Shown piece by piece: positions 16,963 through 27,750 of a DNA stretch of 64,000 bases. Position 1 is the stretch's first letter; the number at the start of each line of letters is the position of its first letter. The translations under genes were made by a program, and so were the position numbers. The notes below the pieces were generated by a model. That model did no database searches. It saw only the letters and a list, made by a program, of their open reading frames with translations, and had not been told where the DNA came from. Source of the stretch: Sphingomonas tagetis (lineage in GTDB: Bacteria > Pseudomonadota > Alphaproteobacteria > Sphingomonadales > Sphingomonadaceae); the NCBI RefSeq assembly GCF_024211275.1, contig NZ_JAMLDX010000006.1, forward strand, positions 1 to 64,000, in the 5' to 3' direction.

Positions 16963-17625
16963 CTACGCGACCGGCCCGGACAGCCGCGGCGTCTGCGCGG
17001 GCGGATAAACCACACGCCGCTTGCCGGATTGCGCGCGCAGCGCGGCACGGCGGCGCTCGGGGTCTTCGACCGCGACATCAACCTCGTCGGGATAACGCAT
17101 CTTCACCTCGAACTTGCCGCCCTTGATGACGCATTCGAGGACCGACCAGCGCATGTTCTTTTTCGCCGACTCGAGATACCATGCATCGAACAGAAGATCG
17201 GGCAGATCGGTCTCCCCTTCCTCCCAATCGAAATAGCGCACGACCTTGCCATCGCGCCGGAACACGCTGGACTCGACCCAGCCCTGCGTGATCTCGACAT
17301 AGAGGAATGCACCTTCGGGATCTCCGGCGATGCGTGCGATTTCCGTCGCGATGCCGGACATCACCGGGCCGAGTGCAGCCAGCTTGTCCTTCGGCTTGCG
17401 CGCCGCTTTTCGCTTGGCGACATAGACGCGTTGCCAGCGCTCGTCAGACGAGGCGGTCGCGATGCCGAGCGACGGCGCAGCGGGCTTTTGGGGAGGGCTG
17501 GCGACGGCGGGGCCAGTGCCCAGAAAGATCAAGGCAATTGCTGCGACCGCCGGCTTCCAACCTATGTCATGTCTCCCCTCTACGGCCGCACGCGTCGCAC
17601 GAAAGCCGGAACAAATAAAGAACAA
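16963..17625 (-). CDS. Exported hypothetical protein, start uncertain
   Basis: The C-terminal about 190 residues look genuine: PVMSGIATEIARIAGDPEGA, FLYVEITQGWVESSVFRRDG, VVRYFDWEEGETDLPDLLFD and a basic end KRRVVYPPAQTPRLSGPVA. A hydrophobic stretch (WKPAVAAIALIFLGTGPAVA) looks like a signal peptide, but no ATG or GTG lies just upstream in frame; an ATG at a good GAGGGGAG site is out of frame and meets a stop at its third codon. I give a TTG at 17625 as a placeholder. The true start may be nonstandard or the 5' end may be damaged. The domain may resemble SMI1/immunity-like folds, but I cannot place it. Confidence 0.6.
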   Translation of the reverse strand: MFFICSGFRATRAAVEGRHDIGWKPAVAAIALIFLGTGPAVASPPQKPAAPSLGIATASSDERWQRVYVAKRKAARKPKDKLAALGPVMSGIATEIARIAGDPEGAFLYVEITQGWVESSVFRRDGKVVRYFDWEEGETDLPDLLFDAWYLESAKKNMRWSVLECVIKGGKFEVKMRYPDEVDVAVEDPERRRAALRAQSGKRRVVYPPAQTPRLSGPVA

Positions 17626-17688
17626 TTCATCTGTTGCATTCCACCTCCGGAACGGACAGCCATGCGACATACGAGAGGAGTCCGACCG

Positions 17689-18261
17689 ATGCGCCACGCC
17701 GTTCTCATCCCCCTGACCGCCCTTGCGCTTACCGCCTGCGGCGACAACGAGGTCTCGCTAACCAACGCCTCGCCCGAGGAGGTCGCGAAGAAGGTCGATG
17801 CGGCGGGGGGCACGCGGTTCAAGCCCGGCAAGTGGGAGATGACGATCCAGACCGTGTCGGTCGACATCCCCGGCCTCGACGGCGAGATGAAAAAGCAGAT
17901 GACCGAGATGATGCTGAAGAAGGTCCAGACCAGCACCAGCTGCATCACGAAGAAGCAGGCCGAGAGCCCGCCAGCCGAGGTCATCGCGCGCAGCCAGGGC
18001 CGCTGCAAATACGAGAATTTCCAGATGGACGGCGGCAAGATCGACGGCACGCTCGTCTGCCCCGCACAGGGCATGGGCGGGGCGATGAAGATGCGCGTCG
18101 CCGGCACGTTCGACGACGAGAGCTTCGCGATCGACAACGACATGGAAGCCACTTCGCCCAATGGCCCGGCGATGAAGATCAAGGCCAAGTCGAGCGGCAA
18201 GCGCATCGGCGATTGCACGGCGGAGGAAGAGAAGAAGGCCGACGCCGCGGTGAAGGCATGA
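17689..18261 (+). CDS. DUF3617-type putative lipoprotein
   Basis: A 190-residue product with lipoprotein signal MRHAVLIPLTALALTACGDN (cysteine at residue 17) and the DUF3617-like pattern of FKPGKWEMTIQTVSVDIPGL, a SCITKKQAE cysteine segment, a second cysteine (GRCKYENFQMDGGKID), then DGTLVC and FDDESFAIDNDMEA. Such proteins are widespread in sphingomonads, envelope-located and uncharacterised. GAGAGGAG stands about 8 bases before ATG 17689. It is divergent from the exported protein at 16963-17625. Confidence 0.8.
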   Translation: MRHAVLIPLTALALTACGDNEVSLTNASPEEVAKKVDAAGGTRFKPGKWEMTIQTVSVDIPGLDGEMKKQMTEMMLKKVQTSTSCITKKQAESPPAEVIARSQGRCKYENFQMDGGKIDGTLVCPAQGMGGAMKMRVAGTFDDESFAIDNDMEATSPNGPAMKIKAKSSGKRIGDCTAEEEKKADAAVKA

Positions 18262-18301
18262 TTTGATCCGCTAACGCATCCGGCGCAGCCGAACCAAGAA
18301 G

Positions 18302-18754
18302 TCAAACCGGCCGGTACGCCACCCGCCACATCGCGACGGCGATCCCGGCCGCCACCGCCGCGAGCAGCGCGCTGGTGGCGAGCGCGCTGAGCCAGCGGAA
18401 CAGGACGGTGTCGCTATCGCCCGGCAGGCCGAACAGCCCGAAACCCTGAGTCTGCCCGGCGACGAACAGGATCATCGCCAGCGCCGCGCCGAGCGCCCCG
18501 GCATGCCAGGCGCGGCGATAGCCGGCGATGTGCAGCGCCAGCCAGACCGGCGCGCCGACCGCGGCGATCGCAAGCGTGGTGAACAGCGCGCCCAATGCCG
18601 CTGCGGTCAGCCATTGCAGGGGATCGCGCTGCCCGCCGGCGATCACCAGCAGCAGCACGGCGAGGCTGCCCAGCCCTCCGCCCGTCGCCAGCGCCAAGCC
18701 GACGCGGTCGAGCGTGGTCTCGTAGCGGCACGGTGCGCGCGTCACTTCGTTCAC
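18302..18754 (-). CDS. Integral membrane protein, hypothetical
   Basis: A 150-residue product with a short cytoplasmic N-terminus and four hydrophobic segments (about residues 17-42, 47-75, 85-104 and 120-143), for example GLGSLAVLLLVIAGG and LSALATSALLAAVAAGIAVA. No motifs typical of transporters or enzymes are visible. It lies between the DUF3617-like gene (convergent) and ligA (divergent). Function unknown. Confidence 0.68.
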   Translation of the reverse strand: MNEVTRAPCRYETTLDRVGLALATGGGLGSLAVLLLVIAGGQRDPLQWLTAAALGALFTTLAIAAVGAPVWLALHIAGYRRAWHAGALGAALAMILFVAGQTQGFGLFGLPGDSDTVLFRWLSALATSALLAAVAAGIAVAMWRVAYRPV

Positions 18755-18845
18755 TTGTGCCCTCCCCGTCCCCGGATCGATAGCATCGCGGCGGGATGTG
18801 GCTCAAGCGCGCGTGGTGGTTGATGCCTCCGGCGCGGAACGGTAG

Positions 18846-20999
<2,154 letters not shown>

Positions 21000-21150
21000 T
21001 TGCAGGTGATGCCTTTTTGCAACGCAGCAAAAGAATCTTGAATGACTATGAGGCGGCGATTTCCTCCGTCACTTTCACGACATAAATGCCGCTAAAGGGG
21101 CCGCAGCACCGGCGTGGCGCCGGCCAAAATCATGCCCATGGGGGACACCA

Positions 21151-23700
21151 ATGCGTTCGAAACTGCTCACCAGTGTGGCCTTTGCCGCGGTCATGCTGCC
21201 GGCCTCGGCTTATGCCCAGTCGACCGGCTCGACGGATGTCGAAGAGATCGTCGTCACCGGTTCAGTCGGCCCCGCCGACACCAACGGCATCCAACTGCCT
21301 GAAACGCCGAAGGCGAAGGCTGTGATCACGCAGGAGCTGATCGAGCGCCGCACGCCCGGCCAGACCGTGTTCGACACGATCAACCTGATCCCCAGCGTCA
21401 GCTTCACGAATGCCGACGCCTATGGCGCTTCTGGCGGTAACATCCGTATCCGCGGCTTTGATGGCGCTCGCATCTCTGCGACGTTCGACGGCCTGCCGAC
21501 CAATGACTCAGGCAATTATGCGCTGTATCCGTCGCAGGTACTCGACGCCGAGCTGATCGAGCAGGTCAATGTCAACTTCGGCGCCACCGACGTCGACTCG
21601 CCGACCGCCAGCGCCGCCGGCGGCACCGTCAACTATCGTTCGCTGATGCCGAAGGACGAGTTGGGCGCTGCCGCCGCCTATTCGCACGGCACCAACGACA
21701 TGAACCGCGCGTTTGGCGTGATCCACACCGGCGAGGTCGGTCCGTGGGGGACGAAGGCGTGGGTTGCAGCGAGCACGCAGAGCTATGACCAGTTCCGTGG
21801 TCCGGGCAAGATCAAGCGCTGGCAGCTCAACGGCAAGATCTATCAGCCGCTCGGGGGCAACGATTTCATCTCGGTTGCGGGCCACTACAACCGCGCTCGC
21901 AACAGCTTCTACAACAATCCGTCGCTCGCCAATATCCGCACCATCGTCGGTACAAGCGTGATCCCGACCACCGGCACGGTGGCCAACCCGATCGTTGTCG
22001 ATCTTACCGATGCGCAGTGGGATGCTGTGTTCAACGATCAATCGACGGCGTTCCGCTCGGTGCCCAGCTGCGTGCTGCCTTCGGCCAATGTACCGGCGGG
22101 CAATGGCACGGTGCAGGACGACCGCACGAACGCGCTGTGCGGCAGCCTCGCCACCACCGCGATCAACCCTTCGAACACCGGTAACGCCCGCTTCAACTCG
22201 CGCTTCTCGCTGAGCGACAAGCTGACGCTGACCATCGACGGCGGCTATCAGTACACCAAGGCGACCGGCGGCGGCTCGACCGTTCTGTCCGAACGCAATG
22301 CCGGCGCGTTCGGTATCGCACCCTCGTCGCAGACCAGCGGCCTGATCAACTATCAGTACAATCGCGTCGGCGCGGGTATCGCGGCGGGCGCCGATCTCAA
22401 CGGCGACGGCGATGCGGTCGACTATGTCCGCCTCTACACGCCGTCCATCACGCGCACCGCGCGCCTGACGGCGATCGTCGGCCTGCGTTACGACATCAGC
22501 GACGAGCACCTCGTCCGTCTCGCCTACACGTGGGACCGCGCCCGTCACCGCCAGACCGGCGAGGCGAGCAACCTCCAAGGGACCGGTCAGCCCTTCAATC
22601 CGTTCGGCGCCGTGTATGGCGAGGACTATGAGGTCACCGACGCGGCAGGCAACGTGCTTATGAAGCGCAACCGCCTGTCCTATGCGATCCTGCATCAGAT
22701 TTCGGGCGAATATCGCGGCAAGTTCTTCGACGAGGCATTGAACGTGGCGATCGGCGTGCGCGCGCCGTTCTTCCGCCGTAACCTCAACAATTATTGTTAC
22801 ACTATCCCCAGCAACTCGAGCGAAGCATATTGCACGGGCGAGACCGCTGCGCAGGTCGCGGCGAATGCGACCACGGCGACTTATGGCGCGCCGTACCAGA
22901 ACCGCATCAAGTCCTATAAGGCAGTACTGCCGAATATCGGTCTCACCTATCACTTCGCGCCGAAGGTCAGCGCGTTCGCCAGCTATTCCAAGGGTTTCTC
23001 GGCACCGCGCACCGAGAATCTCTATGGCTTCGACGATGTGAAGATCAATCCGTCGATCGACGTGCTGCCGGAGAAGACCGACTCTTATGATCTCGGCCTG
23101 CGCTACACTTCGGGCATGATCCAGGCGCAGCTGGCGGGTTGGTACATCAAGTACAACAACCGCATCATCACCACGATCATCGAGCTGGAGGGCGGCGCCG
23201 GCAACATCAACGCCGACCGCAACGTCGGTGAGGTGCAGACCAAGGGCGTCGATTTCAGCCTCGGCGTCCAGCCGGTCCGCGGCGTGTCGCTCTATGGCTT
23301 CGTGTCGTACACCGACTCCGAGCTGAAGGAGAATGCGGGCGGTCTGCTCACCGCAGGCAAGTTCGTGGTCGAGACCCCGGAATGGCAGTTCGGTGGCCGC
23401 GCGCAGCTGTCGTTCGATCCCGTGTCGGTCGGCGTTCAGGCCAAGCACACCGGCGACCGTTTCGTGACCGATGTCAACGACATCGTGTCAAAGGGTTATA
23501 CGGTGGTCGATCTCGACGCCCGCCTGAGCCTGAGCTTTGCCGGCCTGAGGAAGACGTACCTGCAGGTGAACGTGAGCAACCTGTTGAACGAAAAGTATTT
23601 CGGCAACCTCACCACGGCCGGGTCGGTGACCTCGGGCACGCCCCGCTTCACCTTCGGCGCGCCGCGCACGGTCATCGGGTCGATCCGCTTCGAGTTCTGA
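21151..23700 (+). CDS. TonB-dependent outer-membrane receptor
   Basis: An 849-residue receptor with signal peptide MRSKLLTSVAFAAVMLPASA, an EEIVVTGS TonB-box-like segment near residue 33, a plug domain (NIRIRGFDGARISATFDGLP, VNVNFGATDVDSPTASAAGG) and a beta-barrel with many aromatic-ended strands. It ends in RFEF with the C-terminal phenylalanine required for outer-membrane assembly. These proteins import scarce ligands using TonB energy; the substrate cannot be read from sequence. GGGGACACC precedes ATG 21151. A strong terminator follows at 23726. No substrate-specific genes are adjacent, so it appears to be a single-gene unit. Confidence 0.92.
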   Translation: MRSKLLTSVAFAAVMLPASAYAQSTGSTDVEEIVVTGSVGPADTNGIQLPETPKAKAVITQELIERRTPGQTVFDTINLIPSVSFTNADAYGASGGNIRIRGFDGARISATFDGLPTNDSGNYALYPSQVLDAELIEQVNVNFGATDVDSPTASAAGGTVNYRSLMPKDELGAAAAYSHGTNDMNRAFGVIHTGEVGPWGTKAWVAASTQSYDQFRGPGKIKRWQLNGKIYQPLGGNDFISVAGHYNRARNSFYNNPSLANIRTIVGTSVIPTTGTVANPIVVDLTDAQWDAVFNDQSTAFRSVPSCVLPSANVPAGNGTVQDDRTNALCGSLATTAINPSNTGNARFNSRFSLSDKLTLTIDGGYQYTKATGGGSTVLSERNAGAFGIAPSSQTSGLINYQYNRVGAGIAAGADLNGDGDAVDYVRLYTPSITRTARLTAIVGLRYDISDEHLVRLAYTWDRARHRQTGEASNLQGTGQPFNPFGAVYGEDYEVTDAAGNVLMKRNRLSYAILHQISGEYRGKFFDEALNVAIGVRAPFFRRNLNNYCYTIPSNSSEAYCTGETAAQVAANATTATYGAPYQNRIKSYKAVLPNIGLTYHFAPKVSAFASYSKGFSAPRTENLYGFDDVKINPSIDVLPEKTDSYDLGLRYTSGMIQAQLAGWYIKYNNRIITTIIELEGGAGNINADRNVGEVQTKGVDFSLGVQPVRGVSLYGFVSYTDSELKENAGGLLTAGKFVVETPEWQFGGRAQLSFDPVSVGVQAKHTGDRFVTDVNDIVSKGYTVVDLDARLSLSFAGLRKTYLQVNVSNLLNEKYFGNLTTAGSVTSGTPRFTFGAPRTVIGSIRFEF

Positions 23701-23725
23701 TCGAACGCCGATCGGCGACAAACAG

Positions 23726-23760
23726 CCGCCGCTCCAGCGATGGAGCGGCGGTTTTCTTTT
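23726..23760 (+). terminator. Strong intrinsic terminator after the TonB receptor
   Basis: An 11-bp perfect stem (CCGCCGCTCCA with TGGAGCGGCGG) with a GCGA loop at 23726-23751 is followed by TTTTCTTTT. The opposite strand carries the decayed end of the S24 gene. Confidence 0.88.
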
Positions 23761-23770
23761 GTGCGCCGCA

Positions 23771-24162
23771 GATCAGCGCGCGGTGCAGCCAGACGACCCG
23801 GCCGGTCACATCGATCGCCGCGGCCGGGGCAAGCTGGACGGGAAAAGCCGGATCGTCGCTGACGATCTCGGGTCCCCGACCCGCCGCCGCCGCTCGACCG
23901 TCAACAGCCCGTCGCGGCGGAACACAAAGATGCCCGGGCGCGGTCCCAGCGATCGGCGCGCGCGATCGACCAGAATCTCGTCGCCGTCGAACAGGCCCGG
24001 CTCCATAGACGCGCCTTCGACGCGGATGGTGGAGGCCATGTCGGCACGCACCCCCAGCCGGCGCAACAGGCCGGGATCAAGCAGCATCTGGCTGCGCCAT
24101 TCCTGTTCCACCGCTCGGCCCGGTCCGGCCGATGCGCCGGCATCAACGCGCGCCACCGTCAC
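23771..24162 (-). pseudogene. S24 (LexA-like) peptidase gene, frameshifted
   Basis: From GTG 24162 the product reads MTVARVDAGASAGPGRAVEQ and then TIRVEGASMEPGLFDGDEIL, the S24/LexA serine motif with Ser at about residue 52. After GLLTVERRRR the frame runs into unrelated sequence. One frame over, the expected C-terminus appears: EIVSDDPAFPVQLAPAAAID, then VTGRVVWLHRALI ending at 23771. A one-base deletion within about 23875-23905 explains this. The usual catalytic lysine of LLVKR is a glutamate here (TVERR). No helix-turn-helix is present upstream. It is the last gene of a minus-strand run after the membrane protein and glycosyltransferase. Either a pseudogene or a sequencing error, but the Lys-to-Glu change argues for loss of peptidase function. 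Confidence 0.75.
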
Positions 24163-24237
24163 CAGTCCTTCAGCCGCCGCGCGTCGAACGGGCGATGCCG
24201 TGGAAATCGAGATCGAAGCGTTGACGGTGGAGGAGCG

Positions 24238-25179
24238 TTAGCCGCGAACCGCCATGCGGCGCAGCGATTCGAGTGCCGATTCGAGGCCCTGCGTTTCGGG
24301 CATCGGTTCGGAATCGGCGGGCAGGGCGCGCCGCGCGATGCCGCGTTCGAGCCGGTCGAGCAGCGAATGGACGGTTGCCACGGTCTCGGGGCCGGTGATC
24401 GGCGCGGTCGCGGGCTCGGCCGGCGGAGACACGGCCAGCGAGAGATCGAAGGTTTCGAACCGCTCGCCCTGGGCATAGACAGGCGCACGCGGCTGCGAAC
24501 GGAGCAGCGGGGCGACCGGCCGCGGTGCTTCGAGCGGCGCATCGGGCAGCGCGCCCGGATCGAACACCGCGAGCGGCAGGTCGAGATCGGCCGGCAGCGG
24601 CTGGACCGGCGGCGGCGGCGGTGCGTCGGCGCGAATCGGCAGGGCGATCGGCTCGGCTTCGGGCTGGAAATCGGATTCGATCGGCGACTCTGCGGTGGGT
24701 GCCGGGGCGCCCATCGCGATCACCGGTTCCGGGGGCAATTCGAGCACGTCGAGGTCGAACGGCTCGAGCTCGAGTTCGAGTTCATCGGCCTCGACCGCCG
24801 GCTCGAAGCCGAGATCGCGGCCCGCGCGCAGCGGTTCGCGCGGTGGCGCATCGGGATGCGCGTCGGCGCGGCGCACGACGGGACCGCGTTTTGCCAATTC
24901 GACGCGAAGCTGAGGCAGGCCGGTGAGCAAGGTGAGCCCTGCCCAGGCGAGCAATGCGACGCCGCCGCCGGCAAATGCCGCGAGGCAAATGCGCGCAGTC
25001 GTGCCCAGCGGCGGTTCCGCCGCGGGCATGAAGGCGGCAATCCCGCCGGTCAGCACCGCGCTCTCGAACAGCGCGCCCGGCACGAGCAGCGCGCCCAAGG
25101 CGGCGATCACACCCACTGCGCCGGCCACGGCCAGCACGAGATTGGGCGTCAAACGTTGAACGAGGCTGTACGCGACCAT
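24238..25179 (-). CDS. Membrane-anchored hypothetical protein with acidic proline-rich tail
   Basis: A 313-residue product. Two or three N-terminal membrane segments (LVLAVAGAVGVIAALGALLV near residues 13-35; CLAAFAGGGVALLAWAGLTL near 64-85) are followed by a long low-complexity, acidic, proline-rich region (ELELELEPFDLDVLELPPEP) and a C-terminal helical block (VATVHSLLDRLERGIARRAL; ALESLRRMAVRG). It overlaps the end of the upstream glycosyltransferase gene by 31 bases, so both are one transcript. The architecture suggests an envelope scaffold or regulator of polysaccharide export (inference only); no family recognised. Confidence 0.7.
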   Translation of the reverse strand: MVAYSLVQRLTPNLVLAVAGAVGVIAALGALLVPGALFESAVLTGGIAAFMPAAEPPLGTTARICLAAFAGGGVALLAWAGLTLLTGLPQLRVELAKRGPVVRRADAHPDAPPREPLRAGRDLGFEPAVEADELELELEPFDLDVLELPPEPVIAMGAPAPTAESPIESDFQPEAEPIALPIRADAPPPPPVQPLPADLDLPLAVFDPGALPDAPLEAPRPVAPLLRSQPRAPVYAQGERFETFDLSLAVSPPAEPATAPITGPETVATVHSLLDRLERGIARRALPADSEPMPETQGLESALESLRRMAVRG

Positions 25180-26390
25180 TTCTTGTTCCCCCCAAGCGCG
25201 TCGATCAGCGCGTGGTAAACAGGTTCATAGCGAGCAATGTTTGACGACCAGTTACGCTCGGTCTCGACGAATGCGCGGCCGCGTTCGCGCTGGGCGTCCC
25301 AGCCGGTGCGGTTCTCGAACACGTTGGCGACGGCGCGGGCGAGCGCGGCGGGATCGTCGGGCGCGAACAGCGTGCCGGTCTCGCCGTCGCGAATCAGCTC
25401 GCGATGGCCGCCGACATTGGAGGCCGCGACCAGCCGCCGCTGCGCCATCGCCTCGATCGGCTTCAATGGCGTAACGAGATCAGTCAGCCGCATGTGCTTA
25501 CGCGGATAGACCAGCAGGTCGATCACCGAATAATAGCGCTCGACCTGTTCGTGCGGCACGCGGCCGACGAAGTGGATCGCGTTGGCCGCCGAGGACGCCC
25601 AGGCCTGCGCGCGCAGGCGCTCCTCCATCGGCCCGCCGCCGACCATCACCAGCCGCGCTTTGGGATTGGTGGCGAGCAAAGCGGGCATCGCCGCGATCAG
25701 ATCGTCGAGGCCTTCATAATCGTAGAAGCTGCCTATAAAGCCGATGGTGTCGGCGCCATCGAGGCCGAGTTGCGCCGAAATCTCCGCGTCGCGCGGTGCG
25801 GGCTCGCCGAACAGATGCAGGTCGACGCCATTGGGCGAGACCATGATCTTGCCCGCATCGATGCCGCGCGCGATCAGGTCGCGCTTGAGCCCGTCGCAGA
25901 TCACCGCGACCGCGTCGGCGCGCCTGGCGGCGAAGGTCTCGAGCGCGCGGGTCAGGCGGTATTTCCACGAGCCTTCGCGGCCGGTGCCGTTGCCGACCGC
26001 GGCATCCTCCCAGAAGGCGCGGATCTCGTAGAGCAACGGGATGACGTGCTTCCGCGACGCATGCATCGCGGCGAGCGGGTCGATCACCGGCGAGTGCGCA
26101 TGGAGGATGTCGGGACGGAAGCGCTGAACGACCTGGTCGATTCGCCGGGCAAAGGCTGCGATCTCCGCCCCCTCCCCAACCAGCGGCGGCAGGCGGCGCA
26201 TCTGGCGCGTGCGGTGGAAGTCGATCCCGTCGAGCGTCTCGAACGGCGAATCGCCGGTGTGGTAACGCGGGCCGGTGACGCCGGCGACGGTCCAGCCGCG
26301 CTCGATCTGCGCCTTGAGGATCGCGCGCGTGCGAAAGGTATAGCCGCTGTGCAGCGGGAGCGAGTGATCAAGGACGTGCAGGATGCGCAT
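25149..26390 (-). CDS. Glycosyltransferase, exosortase A-associated type (GT4)
   Basis: A 413-residue GT4 glycosyltransferase. The N-terminus MRILHVLDHSLPLHSGYTFR followed by TRAILKAQIERGWTVAGVTG closely resembles the exosortase A-associated glycosyltransferase family; HAHSPVIDPLAAM and DAVAVICDGLKRDLI mark the acceptor domain and IGFIGSFYDYEGLDDLIAAM plus LTDLVTPLKPIEAMAQRRLV the nucleotide-sugar domain with its E-x7-E-like region. It probably adds a sugar to a lipid-linked exopolysaccharide intermediate at the inner membrane. The inserted phage-like element begins 30 bases upstream of its start codon, so its promoter region has been replaced. Confidence 0.85.
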   Translation of the reverse strand: MRILHVLDHSLPLHSGYTFRTRAILKAQIERGWTVAGVTGPRYHTGDSPFETLDGIDFHRTRQMRRLPPLVGEGAEIAAFARRIDQVVQRFRPDILHAHSPVIDPLAAMHASRKHVIPLLYEIRAFWEDAAVGNGTGREGSWKYRLTRALETFAARRADAVAVICDGLKRDLIARGIDAGKIMVSPNGVDLHLFGEPAPRDAEISAQLGLDGADTIGFIGSFYDYEGLDDLIAAMPALLATNPKARLVMVGGGPMEERLRAQAWASSAANAIHFVGRVPHEQVERYYSVIDLLVYPRKHMRLTDLVTPLKPIEAMAQRRLVAASNVGGHRELIRDGETGTLFAPDDPAALARAVANVFENRTGWDAQRERGRAFVETERNWSSNIARYEPVYHALIDALGGNKKWSRTASFNV

Positions 26391-26420
26391 GACGCGCTTT
26401 TACTGGCACGACAGCACTTA

Positions 26421-26433
26421 ACGGCCCGTCAAC
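26421..26433. other. Left attachment core (attL)
   Basis: ACGGCCCGTCAAC occurs here and again at 37875-37887 in the same orientation, with TT one base upstream and GG one base downstream in both. The integrase gene ends 55 bases inside. The core lies 30 bases upstream of the glycosyltransferase start. Confidence 0.72.
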
Positions 26434-26488
26434 TGGAACCCCACGTTTTCCGCGCCTTTCAGCACCGGTTTTCCAGAAGTTTTCCCGT

Positions 26489-27520
26489 TCACGCTTTGCC
26501 CCCCTCGAATTTGAGGATGGCTGACTGCGCCAATTTGCGGGTCGAGCGGCGCTTTGCGTAATGCTCGACCATCTGCAGCGACTGGCCCGTGACGGCCGCT
26601 GTTTCAGCCGCGCTGCACCCCAGCTCGAGCATTGCGTTCACCGCATTCTTGCGGAGGCCGTGGGGCACAACTTCATAGCCAAGCTTGCCGGCGAAGCGCT
26701 GCAGCCGCTCCCGCACCGTGTCCGGGCGCAGAGCGCGACTTCGATCATCGGCGATGATCGTCAGCGCCCTTCGCGGGTGCCGCGCTAGCTCGGCTGCAAG
26801 TTCGCGATGCAGCGGGATTTCCAACTCCTTCCTCGTCTTCTGCTGCTTGATCGACAACACGCCTTCACGCACGTCGCTCCAGCGGATCGCGCAGACGTCG
26901 CCGATCCGCTGCGCCGTGTAGTAGAGCAGCGCTACCGGGAGGCGGACGGAAGCATCATCGGCCGCTAGAGCGGCCTCCAACAGGGCTTCCGGCCACGGGG
27001 GATAATCCTCGGAGTCGAACAGGGGAATGCCCTTGCACGGGTCGATATCGAGATGCTGGCGATCGCGCGCCCATTTGTAGAGCGCACGCGTCGTGCGCAG
27101 CATCCCGTTCGCTGCACCAGGTGTGAGCGCCATCTTGTCACGCAGGGTCAGAATGTCGCGGCGCTCGACCATGTGCGCTGGCGCGGATCCGTTGACCGGA
27201 CTGCGCAGCTCGGCCGAGACGCGCGCGAGGTAAATCGAATAAGTCTGGCGGGTGGACGCTGCGAGCCCGCGATACTCGGCGCTGCGCTCGTATAGGTCGA
27301 TCAGGCGCTCAACCGTCAGTTGTGCGGCGACGTTGGCACGGCGGGTTCGCCCCGCCAACAGCGCTGCATATGCATCGCCAAAGCCCGCGTCGCCGATCGG
27401 CGGAAGCCGCTTGTAGATTGGCCTCCCATCCGCCTTCTTCGCGCCAGTGTCGAAATATACATAGCGATGCCCTTTCGCCTTCACGACTTTGACGAACGGG
27501 AGAGTCTTAGTTTTCCGCAT
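26489..27520 (-). CDS. Tyrosine recombinase / phage integrase
   Basis: A 343-residue integrase. A short N-terminal arm-binding region (VKAKGHRYVYFDTGAKKADG) precedes a SAM-like core-binding domain (residues about 68-155) and the catalytic domain. Visible catalytic positions are R205 (TAQRIGDVCAIRW), a lysine in the beta-hairpin (QQKTRKELEIPLH), H287-x-x-R290 (PHGLRKNAVN) and nucleophile Y321 (MVEHYAKRRS). The usual LGH histidine is Q in TGQS, a variation seen in some phage integrases. It ends 55 bases from attL and overlaps the excisionase-like gene by 14 bases. Confidence 0.93.
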   Translation of the reverse strand: MRKTKTLPFVKVVKAKGHRYVYFDTGAKKADGRPIYKRLPPIGDAGFGDAYAALLAGRTRRANVAAQLTVERLIDLYERSAEYRGLAASTRQTYSIYLARVSAELRSPVNGSAPAHMVERRDILTLRDKMALTPGAANGMLRTTRALYKWARDRQHLDIDPCKGIPLFDSEDYPPWPEALLEAALAADDASVRLPVALLYYTAQRIGDVCAIRWSDVREGVLSIKQQKTRKELEIPLHRELAAELARHPRRALTIIADDRSRALRPDTVRERLQRFAGKLGYEVVPHGLRKNAVNAMLELGCSAAETAAVTGQSLQMVEHYAKRRSTRKLAQSAILKFEGGKA

Positions 27521-27749
27521 ACAATTTGCTTCCCGCGCGCCAGTCGGGGACCGATCCGCCCGCGAGGCGCTCTAAGGCTTCATCGAGCGCGCGCCGATGC
27601 CATCGCTCGCCGCGCCCCAGCTGCACCGGCACCGGCAGGCGCCCGCTCGCCACTTCGCCCTCGAACTCCCCCGGCGTCATGTCGCAGTAGCGCGCGGCCG
27701 TGGCGCGCTGCATCATCCCCGGCCAGTCTGGTGCCGTGCTGCGCGACAT
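27507..27749 (-). CDS. Excisionase-like / AlpA-type small DNA-binding protein
   Basis: An 80-residue product: RATAARYCDMTPGEFEGEVA followed by SGRLPVPVQLGRGERWHRRA and LDEALERLAGG. The pattern of a short winged helix with a G-RLP-P...G...W....LD..L core is typical of phage excisionases and AlpA-like regulators that bind near att sites. It overlaps the integrase start by 14 bases and starts one base after the TGA of the upstream regulator, so these genes form one operon with integrase. Confidence 0.72.
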   Translation of the reverse strand: MSRSTAPDWPGMMQRATAARYCDMTPGEFEGEVASGRLPVPVQLGRGERWHRRALDEALERLAGGSVPDWRAGSKLYAEN

Positions 27750-27750
27750 G

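Noticed and set aside
24159-24542. 127-residue minus-strand frame ahead of the S24 gene
   Set aside because: Overlaps the coding end of the membrane protein at 24238 in another frame, with arginine/serine-rich shadow composition.
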